Of a DNA stretch of 64,000 bases, positions 57,633 through 64,000 are shown one piece after another. Each line of letters starts with the position of its first letter. Positions within the stretch are counted from its first letter, which is position 1. The translations under genes and the position numbers were made by a program. Below the pieces are notes generated by a model that had not been told where the DNA came from, did no database searches, and saw only the letters and a program-made list of their open reading frames with translations. Origin of the DNA: Brevibacillus brevis (GTDB lineage Bacteria; Bacillota; Bacilli; Brevibacillales; Brevibacillaceae); the NCBI RefSeq assembly GCF_900637055.1, contig NZ_LR134338.1, positions 4,987,001-5,051,000 of the forward strand, in the 5' to 3' direction.

Positions 57633-58388
57633 CTAAGACGATGTGGCTGACAGATCGTCATCGAAATTACTGTTTTTCCGTCTCCTGTGGATCAGCTCCG
57701 CCCCGACTCGAAACATTCCGTAGCCAATCAGTCCGCCGAGTACATTTAGCAGCAGATCATCGACATCAAAGCTGCCTAACGAAAACAATAGCTGTAAGGT
57801 TTCGACGATGAGACTCGCCGAAAGTGTGAGAAAAAACACGCGATGCACGCTTTGGAAGGACATAAATATCAGCGGCAGCAACAGCCCGAGCGGAACAAAC
57901 AACATGACATTGCCAATCAGGTTATACATCACAATGCCAAAGCTGTAATTGTCATAATGAAAAACGTAATCCACCAAGGTTTGAAATGGTTTCGTATTTT
58001 GGAACAGATGCGTATATTGCGGGACGCCGTATTCCAGCATCCTTTGCTTCCATTCCACGGTAAAAGCTCTGCGTCGGAAGCGATCCGGTGACAATAGCAA
58101 GAGATAACTGGAGATAGCTACATACAACAAAAACAACGACAGGAGCCATTTACGGATGTATTTATCAATAAGCGGCATGGACTCAGACAGTTGCCGACTG
58201 ATTGCTTTCGTCGGACCAAATCGTTGAATGGTCAGTAAAACGGCTTCCTGTTCTTCACAGCCTTCTTCGACGAGCTCACTCTTCATGCTGTTCAAATGAT
58301 CCATCAGCTCATCTTTGACATCCTGCTTTTCCCATTTCGAGCACGGCAAGCGACTGACGACCTGCTCTGCATATTCTTCGAGCTTCAT
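57633..58388 (-). CDS. VanZ-like membrane protein with N-terminal permease-prefix domain
   Basis: 251 residues. Residues 1-70 form a small helical permease-prefix-type domain (MKLEEYAEQVVSRLPCSKWE, GCEEQEAVLLTIQRFG), followed by five membrane helices with the VanZ pattern (YNLIGNVMLFVPLGLLLPL, ETLQLLFSLGSFDVDDLLLN, GGLIGYGMF). VanZ-like proteins are linked to resistance to lipid II-directed and other cell-wall agents. It starts 5 bases after the PadR stop codon, so PadR-VanZ is a coupled, regulated pair. Confidence 0.82.
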   Translation of the reverse strand: MKLEEYAEQVVSRLPCSKWEKQDVKDELMDHLNSMKSELVEEGCEEQEAVLLTIQRFGPTKAISRQLSESMPLIDKYIRKWLLSLFLLYVAISSYLLLLSPDRFRRRAFTVEWKQRMLEYGVPQYTHLFQNTKPFQTLVDYVFHYDNYSFGIVMYNLIGNVMLFVPLGLLLPLIFMSFQSVHRVFFLTLSASLIVETLQLLFSLGSFDVDDLLLNVLGGLIGYGMFRVGAELIHRRRKNSNFDDDLSATSS

Positions 58389-58393
58389 TTCGT

Positions 58394-58720
58394 TTACTCA
58401 CTTCCCTCATTGCAAAGCAAAATGAGTCTGCTCAAGCTCTGCCAATCCTTCATCTTGTCTTGAAGAAGTCCCTGGCCGGTCTTGGTAATCCGATAATATT
58501 TGCGGCGTCCGCCTTCGCTGGCTTCCCCCCAGTAAGACTCTACTGCCTTTTGCGTCTCCAGCCGCTTTAGGGCAGGGTATAGTGTACCTTCACCGATTTC
58601 ATACAGCTCATCGCTTTTATCGCGAATCTTCTTGGCCAACTCATAGCCGTACTGATCTTTCTGTGCGATCAGCGATAGAAGCAATAGATCGATGCTTCCT
58701 TTCAACAACTCCTTGTTCAC
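58394..58720 (-). CDS. PadR family transcriptional regulator
   Basis: 108 residues with the PadR winged helix: KGSIDLLLLSLIAQKDQYGY, then GTLYPALKRLETQKAVESYW and GGRRKYYRITKTGQGLL. PadR-s1 proteins repress efflux or envelope-stress genes and respond to drugs or phenolic compounds. The start is GTG 58720, eight bases after GGGAGGAG; an upstream ATG lies within the site itself. Autorepression is expected through the palindrome at 58765-58783. Confidence 0.88.
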   Translation of the reverse strand: MNKELLKGSIDLLLLSLIAQKDQYGYELAKKIRDKSDELYEIGEGTLYPALKRLETQKAVESYWGEASEGGRRKYYRITKTGQGLLQDKMKDWQSLSRLILLCNEGSE

Positions 58721-58764
58721 AAAAGCATCTCCTCCCAGTGACATGCCTAGAGATTATCACACTA

Positions 58765-58783
58765 TACCTCGTGATACAAGGTA
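58765..58783. promoter_or_regulatory. Candidate PadR operator
   Basis: TACCT-N9-AGGTA inverted repeat, 45 bases before the PadR start, within a minus-strand promoter region (TTGTAT, 17 bases, TAATCT). The rest of the 307-base gap (58721-59027) holds only the plus-strand promoter at 58829. Confidence 0.5.
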
Positions 58784-58828
58784 GTTGACCAAGGAAATTT
58801 CCGGAAACAAGTTTTGGTGCTATGTAAT

Positions 58829-58857
58829 TATTGACAATAATAAAATAGGTAATATAG
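58829..58857 (+). promoter_or_regulatory. Promoter upstream of the small membrane protein
   Basis: TTGACA, 16-base spacer, TATAGA, leaving a leader of about 160 bases before the 41-residue ORF. Confidence 0.5.
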
Positions 58858-59027
58858 ACTATATTCGACAACATTTTTCATGAGTCTACATACTTTCGGA
58901 TGATCATTCTTTTCTATACACAACCAGATCACAGGCCCATAGAACGAATAAAAAAGAAGATTTTCACTTTTTTGGATCAGGTTACTTTCAATTCGTGACT
59001 TCATTCTCTCTAACAGGAGGCACTTAC

Positions 59028-59153
59028 ATGCTTGCCGACTTTTCAATGATTGTTCTGAATACGGTTCTCTTAGCCTATTTTGCAATCGGTGTGCTATTTT
59101 TGTATTCCGAATCCAAATTTTTGCGTAAAATGAAGACTCGTAGAAATAGATAA
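59028..59153 (+). CDS. 41-residue single-pass membrane protein
   Basis: The short ORF starts at ATG 59028, seven bases after a perfect AGGAGG. It encodes an N-terminal hydrophobic helix (about residues 5-27, FSMIVLNTVLLAYFAIGVLF) followed by a very basic tail (KFLRKMKTRRNR). The layout of a small membrane protein with a positive cytosolic end is common among stress-induced regulators and type I toxin-like peptides. No antisense RNA was identified. It precedes the KTSC gene by 33 bases and may share its transcript. Confidence 0.6.
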   Translation: MLADFSMIVLNTVLLAYFAIGVLFLYSESKFLRKMKTRRNR

Positions 59154-59186
59154 GCCGATTTTTCGATAAAGGAGTTTGCACGTACA

Positions 59187-59450
59187 TTGAGATCTTTTTT
59201 CCGCCAATTTCTGCCACGTCAGAATCAACCTCACGAAATTACATACAAGAAACTGGATTCGAAATTGATCAAAGCTGCTCGCTACGATCTGGCTGCAAGC
59301 CACCTCTACATCCGTTTTCACGATGGACGAGAAGTCGTTTACTGTCGGGTCACTCCTTACGCTTACAATGCGTTTTTAAATGCTGACTCGTTCAGCGATC
59401 ATTTTCATTCGTTCATCAGCCAACGGTACTTGAACTATCAGGTGATGTAG
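59187..59450 (+). CDS. KTSC domain protein
   Basis: 87 residues. The core from residue 24 is a KTSC domain: LIKAARYDLAASHLYIRFHD, VVYCRVTPYAYNAFLNADS and a terminal FHSFISQRYLNYQV. This compact fold occurs alone or at the end of lysyl-tRNA synthetases; its function is unclear. The start is TTG 59187 with AAAGGAG 12 bases upstream, a long spacing, so the N-terminus is uncertain. A bidirectional terminator follows. Confidence 0.75.
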   Translation: MRSFFRQFLPRQNQPHEITYKKLDSKLIKAARYDLAASHLYIRFHDGREVVYCRVTPYAYNAFLNADSFSDHFHSFISQRYLNYQVM

Positions 59451-59462
59451 CCTGTCTATACA

Positions 59463-59501
59463 AAATGCCCTCAGTCTGTCTTCTCGACACTGAGGGCATT
59501 T
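59463..59501. terminator. Bidirectional terminator after the KTSC gene
   Basis: AAATGCCCTCAGT pairs with ACTGAGGGCATTT. Confidence 0.88.
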
Positions 59502-59515
59502 GTTGTTGAACTTCT

Positions 59516-60262
59516 CTACTTTAAGGCGCGATGCAAAAAAGATTTGGTCCGCTCAAATTTGGCGTTTGTAAACAATTGCTCAGGCGTCCCCGACTCTACG
59601 AATTCCCCGTTGTCCATAAACATGATTTGATTCGCCACCTCGCGCGCGAATCCCATCTCATGCGTCACAACCATCATCGTCATATGCTCCTGGGCAAGCT
59701 GCTTGATGACTTGCAGGACCTCACCCGTCAGTTCGGGATCGAGCGCAGACGTAGGCTCGTCAAACAACAAGATTTGCGGATTCATCATCAGTGCTCTGGC
59801 GATCGCCACACGCTGCTTCTGTCCGCCTGAGAGCTTCGCCGGATACGCGTCTGCCTTATCAGACAGACCGACCTTCTCCAAGAGATCTGCACTCTTTCTG
59901 TGGATGTCCTGGGGCGCCTCCCCCTTGACTACGCGTGGTGCGATCTCCAGATTTTCTTTTACGGTGAGATGAGGAAACAGATTAAAATGCTGAAAGACCA
60001 TGCCCATTCTCGATGTGATCTGCTTGATTTCCTGGTTGCCGGCATAAACGCCGTCCTTCACCAAATAATCTTCCTGCACACGAATGCTGCCACCATTCAC
60101 CTGCTCCAGATTGACCAAGCTGCGCAGCATCGTACTTTTGCCGGAGCCAGAAGGCCCGATTACTGCCACGACTTCGTTCTTTTTCACCGAAAACGAGACA
60201 TCTCGCAAAACTTCCTGATTGCCAAATGATTTCTTTAGATTCGATACTTGAATGATATCCAT
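59516..60262 (-). CDS. Polar amino acid ABC transporter, ATP-binding protein
   Basis: 248-residue ATPase of a PAAT-family importer. Walker A is GPSGSGKST, the Q-loop lies in [15 protein letters not shown], the signature motif is LSGGQKQR and Walker B is [13 protein letters not shown], all intact. It drives uptake with the permease encoded 14 bases upstream. The start is ATG 60262, with AAGGG upstream. It is the last gene of the operon. TcyC/GlnQ-like; the substrate may be cystine or another polar amino acid. Confidence 0.9.
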   Translation of the reverse strand: MDIIQVSNLKKSFGNQEVLRDVSFSVKKNEVVAVIGPSGSGKSTMLRSLVNLEQVNGGSIRVQEDYLVKDGVYAGNQEIKQITSRMGMVFQHFNLFPHLTVKENLEIAPRVVKGEAPQDIHRKSADLLEKVGLSDKADAYPAKLSGGQKQRVAIARALMMNPQILLFDEPTSALDPELTGEVLQVIKQLAQEHMTMMVVTHEMGFAREVANQIMFMDNGEFVESGTPEQLFTNAKFERTKSFLHRALK

Positions 60263-60276
60263 ATTACGCCAGCCCT

Positions 60277-60936
60277 TTATTCGAATTTGAACCTTTTTTC
60301 CAGCCACTTAAAGAACAACGTCAACAATAGCGTCATCAACAAATAAATGATTCCGGCAATAAAAAACGGAACGATGGTAAAGTCGCGATTCACAGCCGTT
60401 TGTGCAAAGTGAAGCAATTCTGGGACGGCAACTGCATAGAGCAGCGCTGTGTCTTTTACGAGGGTAATGGATTCATTTGCGACGGCAGGCAAAGCCACGC
60501 GAAACATTTGCGGCAAAATAATCTTGTTGGTTGTCTGCCATTTGCTAAAGCCGAGGACCTGCGCCGCCTCGTACTGTCCTTTGTCGATCGACAGCAGTCC
60601 TCCACGGAAAATCTCCGCGAAATACGCTGCGTAATTCAGCACAAAGCCGACACATGCAGCGACGAACCGATCCATCACCAAATACTCTCCCACTACAGGC
60701 AAGAGGGGCAGCCCGAAGCAAATAAACAACAGCTGCAACAAGAGAGGCGTCCCGCGCATCACATACACATACGTATGCGCGAACCAGGACACCGCCTTAT
60801 TACTGCTCTTTGCCATTAAGGTGATCAGAAAACCTAATGGAATGGAAAGCAGTATGGCGATGATAAACAACAGCACCGTCATCTGCGCCCCTTCTAGCAT
60901 GGGCTTCGTAATGGAGAGAATGTAGTCTACGCTCAT
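60277..60936 (-). CDS. Polar amino acid ABC transporter, permease
   Basis: 219-residue inner membrane protein with about five helices and the binding-protein-dependent permease EAA loop ([20 protein letters not shown]). The [20 protein letters not shown] segment is the signature of the HisM/GlnP/TcyB type. It is probably homodimeric because only one permease gene is present. It lies between the binding-protein and ATPase genes. Confidence 0.9.
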   Translation of the reverse strand: MSVDYILSITKPMLEGAQMTVLLFIIAILLSIPLGFLITLMAKSSNKAVSWFAHTYVYVMRGTPLLLQLLFICFGLPLLPVVGEYLVMDRFVAACVGFVLNYAAYFAEIFRGGLLSIDKGQYEAAQVLGFSKWQTTNKIILPQMFRVALPAVANESITLVKDTALLYAVAVPELLHFAQTAVNRDFTIVPFFIAGIIYLLMTLLLTLFFKWLEKRFKFE

Positions 60937-60965
60937 CTTGGTATGCTCCTAATCCTGAAAATAAA

Positions 60966-60998
60966 AGCGTGGCTTCGCCAATCATGCGGCGAAGCCAT
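60966..60998 (-). terminator. Partial terminator or processing hairpin between binding protein and permease
   Basis: GGCTTCGCC pairs perfectly with GGCGAAGCC, and the minus-strand tail is CTTTTATTTTC. Such intercistronic hairpins raise binding-protein expression over the membrane components. Confidence 0.6.
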
Positions 60999-61009
60999 CG
61001 CTGTTCTTC

Positions 61010-61786
61010 TTATTTCAATACACGATTTTCGCCGAACCATTTTTCCGATATTTTTGCAGCTGTACCATCCTGATTCATCGCATCCAGCGCTTTTTGCAGC
61101 TCATTCAACAATGCCTCGTTGCCTTTTTTGACGCCTATTCCATATTCCTCAGGGGACAGCGATTCTTCTAATTGCTTAAAAGTTCCAGGCTCTTTTGCCA
61201 TATAGTAATCGGCAACAATCTGGTCGATGACGACCGCTTCTACACGACCGATCTTCAAATCACTCAGTGCCAATACGTTATCAGGGAACTCGGTAACCGA
61301 TTTGACCTGATTTTTGATATCGCTCGCATTAATCGCGTCAGCTGCGGAAGACAGCTTTTGCAAACCAATTCCTTTACCTGCCAAGTCTGACAGCTTGGTC
61401 AAGTTGCTGTTTGCCATCGTGACAACTACTTGTGCGTTTTTCAGATAAGGCTTGGTAAAGAGAACCTTCTCTTTTCTCTCATCTGTAATCGTATATCCAT
61501 TCCAGATCAAGTCAATACGACCGCTGTTTAGTTCAGACTCTTTTGCACTCCAATCGATTGGTTGAAACTCGACTTGTTTTCCCATTTTTTCGCCGGCCGC
61601 ACGCGCATAATCAATATCAAAACCGACTAGCTCATTTTTCTCATCCCGGAATCCCATTGGTGCGAACTTATCATCAATTCCGATAATCAGCTTGTTCGCG
61701 TCAGCGCCAGTGTTTGCGCTGGAACAGCCCACTACCAATGAAACCATCGCACTCAACAACAATGACATCCATGCTATTTTCTTCAT
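61010..61786 (-). CDS. Polar amino acid ABC transporter, substrate-binding lipoprotein
   Basis: 258-residue lipoprotein; the signal peptide ends with the lipobox SLVVGC (Cys21). The solute-binding fold of PAAT-type proteins is visible in LIIGIDDKFAPMGFRDEKNE, LVGFDIDYARAAGEKMG and WNGYTITDERKEKVLFTKPY. The ligand is a polar amino acid, perhaps cystine or glutamine, but this cannot be read reliably. It is the first gene of the operon, with its promoter in the AT-rich gap upstream (TATAGA -10-like). Confidence 0.9.
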   Translation of the reverse strand: MKKIAWMSLLLSAMVSLVVGCSSANTGADANKLIIGIDDKFAPMGFRDEKNELVGFDIDYARAAGEKMGKQVEFQPIDWSAKESELNSGRIDLIWNGYTITDERKEKVLFTKPYLKNAQVVVTMANSNLTKLSDLAGKGIGLQKLSSAADAINASDIKNQVKSVTEFPDNVLALSDLKIGRVEAVVIDQIVADYYMAKEPGTFKQLEESLSPEEYGIGVKKGNEALLNELQKALDAMNQDGTAAKISEKWFGENRVLK

Positions 61787-61946
61787 CGTGATGATCCCCC
61801 TCGTTTCCCTACTCTATATTTTACTCTGATAAAGTGGTAATACGTTAACAAGGTATCATGATAGCACATTAGCAAACAATAGTCGATACTTTAGTAAACA
61901 AAAGCACCTTAGAAATATACGCCAAATGAACGAGAAAAATGCCCGA

Positions 61947-62654
61947 CTAGCAGATGCATGTCTTTTTCTTTTTTCCGACACTCCCTCGTTCCTCTATCTT
62001 TTTGATATACTCCGTAGCCAACGGAACCTTGCACGCTGTCTGTCCAACGTCCACATGTACTTTGCCAATCGCTGCGGCCACTTCCAACGCTTCCTGATGA
62101 AGTTCCGGCACATACGCGCCTACTGAAATAACGAATTGATTCATGGTGTACCGAACGCGATTTTGTTCCTGGTGAATCGTCTCCTTCACTCTCATGAGGA
62201 GCCGTTTGATTTCTTCTTTATCTAGCTGTTCATCGGGAGTAATCGACAAGTAGTTCGAATACGTATTCCACCCACATGTGGCTACCATCTCTTCCTTTGA
62301 CTCGATCCATTCCCGTGCCAACTCCATGGCAAAATGGCTCTCAGCGGCTACACTCGCAACCGTATATTCGGCGGGGGCGTACCAAGACGCTTCCTGGACC
62401 CAAGCCTGCAGTCGCTCTTTTGTCATGCTCTTCGGGTCAACCGTCAATCCGGCCAAGTACATGGCGTCGTAGTTTCCCGTATCGTATAGCGCCTGAACGA
62501 GCTGCTGATCACGCTTTACCTCCTTGACCAGCTTTTTCATATCACCGATTCGCACGCCAAACAAAGGCTCTTTCGCCCCATGCCGCAATAACGTTTTTTT
62601 CGTCTGTTCTGTCCCCATCGCTTCGAGCTTCTGCATGACTTCTTCCAACGTCAT
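61947..62654 (-). CDS. DNA alkylation repair protein, AlkD-like HEAT-repeat family
   Basis: 235 residues forming helical HEAT-like repeats. The N-terminal ALFGVRIGDMKKLVKEVK-type segment and the central YLAGLTVDPKSM and VATCGWNTYSNYLSI match the DNA alkylation repair (AlkD) family. AlkD glycosylases remove bulky alkylated bases. In this copy the W-x3-D pattern expected around the catalytic aspartate is not obvious (GWNTYSN), so it may belong to a non-catalytic or divergent subgroup. The C-terminus ends GKKKKTCIC. It is monocistronic. Confidence 0.72.
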   Translation of the reverse strand: MTLEEVMQKLEAMGTEQTKKTLLRHGAKEPLFGVRIGDMKKLVKEVKRDQQLVQALYDTGNYDAMYLAGLTVDPKSMTKERLQAWVQEASWYAPAEYTVASVAAESHFAMELAREWIESKEEMVATCGWNTYSNYLSITPDEQLDKEEIKRLLMRVKETIHQEQNRVRYTMNQFVISVGAYVPELHQEALEVAAAIGKVHVDVGQTACKVPLATEYIKKIEERGSVGKKKKTCIC

Positions 62655-62706
62655 CTTGCCACCCTCCTTTTTCTTCTATTTAATAGGATAACCAGCAGCG
62701 CTACCT

Positions 62707-62755
62707 CCAACACGAAAAAGCCCTCCACATTCAAAGGAGAGCTTTTTCGTGTTGG
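62707..62755 (-). terminator. Long perfect-stem terminator of the 61-residue gene
   Basis: CCAACACGAAAAAGC is the exact complement of GCTTTTTCGTGTTGG (15 bp), with an inner CTCC/GGAG stem. Confidence 0.8.
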
Positions 62756-62778
62756 AGCTTGACGCCCTTTTCCTATCC

Positions 62779-62964
62779 TTACGCCTGATTGCGTACTTTG
62801 ATATACGAAACATTTCTGACGTTGATGACAACATCATCATACTGAAGCCATCCGTCGTTTTGATTAGCGACCATTTGAATGATCTCTTCCGGTTCCGTCG
62901 TTTCGACGCTAATCGTTTCACCGCCTCCGGAAAAGTAAAATTGAATCACTTTTACTTCCTTCAT
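62779..62964 (-). CDS. Small conserved-looking protein of unknown function
   Basis: 61 residues with a strong AGGAGGGGAT site before the ATG. Predicted beta-strand rich: EVKVIQFYFSGGGETISVET, then WLQYDDVVINVRNVSYIKV. There is no signal or membrane segment. The pattern of strands ending in IKVR suggests a small barrel or a YlzJ-like single domain, but I do not recognise the family. It has a long terminator hairpin and is otherwise alone. Confidence 0.6.
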   Translation of the reverse strand: MKEVKVIQFYFSGGGETISVETTEPEEIIQMVANQNDGWLQYDDVVINVRNVSYIKVRNQA

Positions 62965-63073
62965 AAAAATCCCCTCCTATTCCTTCTAGTTATCGGATAG
63001 TTGGAAAATTTTTGTTACGGGTGATTTTCGGGAAATACTTTATGAACAATTAGTTTCTTTTCCCTACCAAAAC

Positions 63074-63125
63074 TTGACAAAGATACATCTTTTGGCTTAT
63101 ATTTTGCTAGATTATATCTAGCAAA
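63074..63125 (+). promoter_or_regulatory. Promoter with palindrome upstream of the c-di-GMP riboswitch
   Basis: TTGACA (63074-63079), 18-base spacer, TATATT (63098-63103). A palindrome with perfect 10-base arms, TTTGCTAGAT-TAT-ATCTAGCAAA (63103-63125), covers the start region. It may be an operator or a 5'-end RNA hairpin. Confidence 0.7.
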
Positions 63126-63154
63126 TTTCGACACAACTTTACAAATTTTGCTAA

Positions 63155-63245
63155 ATAACGCAAAAGGCAAAGTCATCGAAAGGTGGCGACGCAAAACCAC
63201 GGGTCTACAGTCTTTGACCATGATAGCCGGGTTGCCATCATCTTG
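63155..63245 (+). promoter_or_regulatory. Cyclic di-GMP-I (GEMM) riboswitch
   Basis: The core order is that of GEMM-I: GGCAAAGTCATCGAAAGGTG (63166-63185) with its GAAA tetraloop, GACGCAAAACCACGGGTCT (63188-63206), and the closing TGATAGCCGGGTTGCC (63221-63236). The second stem loop lies between. Remaining gene-free sequence between 62965 and 63432 holds the promoter, this aptamer and a terminator. Control of the GNAT-like gene by c-di-GMP is expected, but the direction cannot be read with confidence. Confidence 0.88.
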
Positions 63246-63270
63246 TGACCATTTTTTGATGTTGGTAGCT

Positions 63271-63307
63271 TCGGTTGTTCCATTTCGATGGAACGGCCTT
63301 TTTTTGT
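63271..63307 (+). terminator. Terminator of the c-di-GMP riboswitch
   Basis: GGTTGTTCCAT-TTCG-ATGGAACGGCC, followed by TTTTTTT. It can act as the expression platform, 125 bases before the start codon. Confidence 0.85.
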
Positions 63308-63432
63308 GTTTACTTTTTTGAAAGGAGGATGAAAGCATTTTCATTTTCGTAACGGATGGAAACACATAACTTTTGAGACGACAAACATACACAACATGGT
63401 TCAATCAGAGAAAATGATGGAGTGGAGAAGTT

Positions 63433-63987
63433 ATGTACAAACAAGTAGAAACCGTACAAGAGTTAGCTAAATTTCATGAAATCAAAGAAACAGTATGGAC
63501 CAGCATGGGCTTCGAGATGGAGTACGCGAAAGAAGGCTCCGCTCAGTTCCTCTTAATTGCCGAAGATGGTGAAGCAGGCGGAACATTTGAAATGACGCCC
63601 TTTTCCAAATCAAGTGCTTATATGAAATCACTTTTTCAGGATGTTGTTACAGAAGATATGAAAGTAATGGAGGTAGACAGTCTCGCTGTTTTGCCGAAAT
63701 ACCGCGGACAACTGGGGCAAAAAGGAATTTGCCTGATGATAGATTACGCTGAAAAGCATGGTTATACCCACGCAATCGGGGTAGCTGATCCGACCTTTTT
63801 TAAGTTCATCAACAAGAAATATCAAATAAAGGCGACTCAGACCAAAGATATCGTCTTTTACAAAGGGGCCGACGCCATTCCGACCCTCTTTCATCTAAAA
63901 GATGTCTATGACAATAAGCACGATCCGAAATATTCCTGGTACAATTCGTCGTCATCCAACCAAGTAAAAGTCGAGGTAGGTGGGTAA
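63433..63987 (+). CDS. GNAT-like N-acyltransferase under c-di-GMP riboswitch control
   Basis: 184 residues with a GNAT fold pattern: KVMEVDSLAVLPKYRGQLGQ forms the acyl-CoA-binding region (VLPxYRGxLxxKG), with HAIGVADPTFFKFINKKYQI in the C-terminal half. Among GNATs this arrangement recalls N-acyl amino acid or autoinducer-type synthases (FeeM-like), but the match is by eye. The start codon ATG 63433 follows GGAGTGGAG. The riboswitch upstream suggests a role in the sessile/motile transition, for instance modifying a surface polymer or signal. It begins an operon that continues past the window. Confidence 0.7.
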   Translation: MYKQVETVQELAKFHEIKETVWTSMGFEMEYAKEGSAQFLLIAEDGEAGGTFEMTPFSKSSAYMKSLFQDVVTEDMKVMEVDSLAVLPKYRGQLGQKGICLMIDYAEKHGYTHAIGVADPTFFKFINKKYQIKATQTKDIVFYKGADAIPTLFHLKDVYDNKHDPKYSWYNSSSSNQVKVEVGG

Positions 63988-63990
63988 AAA

Positions 63991-64000
63991 ATGGATAACA
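63991..64000 (+). CDS. Start of the next gene in the c-di-GMP-controlled operon, truncated by the window end
   Basis: An ATG at 63991, preceded by GGTGGGT three bases after the GNAT stop codon, opens a frame (ATG GAT AAC) that leaves the window. Product unknown. Confidence 0.4.

Overview
The window reads as chromosome of a mesophilic, endospore-forming Bacillota, most likely Brevibacillus or a close Paenibacillaceae relative. The grounds are strong AGGAGG-type ribosome binding sites, mid-range base composition, Gram-positive-style Fur, PerR, Fnr and LexA boxes, T-box, lysine and c-di-GMP riboswitches, a GerP-type germination protein and a Rok-like protein. This placement is inferred from gene content. 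No rRNA, tRNA, CRISPR array or intact insertion sequence was seen.

Layout. 1-6.5 kb: end of a DUF423 gene, arylamine N-acetyltransferase, a DUF6143-like protein, the RNA polymerase recycling factor HelD, and a bpsA-doxX pair behind an unassigned structured RNA that has its own promoter and terminator. 6.5-15.1 kb: ArsR/MFS pair, YfhP-like membrane protein, oligoendopeptidase F, an MBL-fold hydrolase, a Crp/Fnr regulator and flavohemoglobin with an Fnr box at the class II position. 15.2-23.8 kb: a formate/molybdopterin module. It holds an OFA antiporter, a DUF2294 protein, an FdhF/YdeP-type oxidoreductase, moeA and mobB on the minus strand, with fdhD divergent and mobA nearby. Both the antiporter and the oxidoreductase leaders carry the same 24-nt hairpin motif. 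A Cys/His/Asp-rich repeat protein sits between fdhD and mobA. 23.9-29.8 kb: PerR-type dps, a Rok-like gene, duplicated secreted PPC-domain proteins, a dicarboxylate/amino acid symporter, a BtrH-like protein and a phosphotransferase.

30.0-31.9 kb: a compact regulatory island resembling a prophage switch. A BhlA/UviB holin-like gene is divergent from an XRE repressor, followed by an ImmA/IrrE peptidase and a LexA-fold protein lacking the catalytic dyad. Two 19-bp palindromic operators lie between the divergent genes, and matching LexA (SOS) boxes precede both the holin and the immA gene. This is the strongest candidate for an undescribed small system here.

32-46 kb: an inositol-monophosphatase-like gene with a palindromic operator, CGNR and DinB proteins, a lysine riboswitch with a LysP-type permease, unknown proteins, a Fur-controlled TolC-like protein, an APH(6)-like kinase, a 164-bp inverted-repeat element, alaR-alaT under a T-box with an apparent alanine specifier, and a two-component system divergent from a YceI protein with 11-bp-periodic repeats on both sides. 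46-64 kb: an NAD salvage cluster (NUDIX, pncA, nadD), a DMT transporter, a PAS-GGDEF-EAL protein, an FMN 2-hydroxyacid oxidase, a GerP-like protein, an SDR/LysR pair, a glycoside-hydrolase-like lipoprotein, PadR-VanZ, two small proteins, an amino-acid ABC transporter, an AlkD-like protein, and a c-di-GMP-I riboswitch driving a GNAT-like gene whose operon runs off the window.
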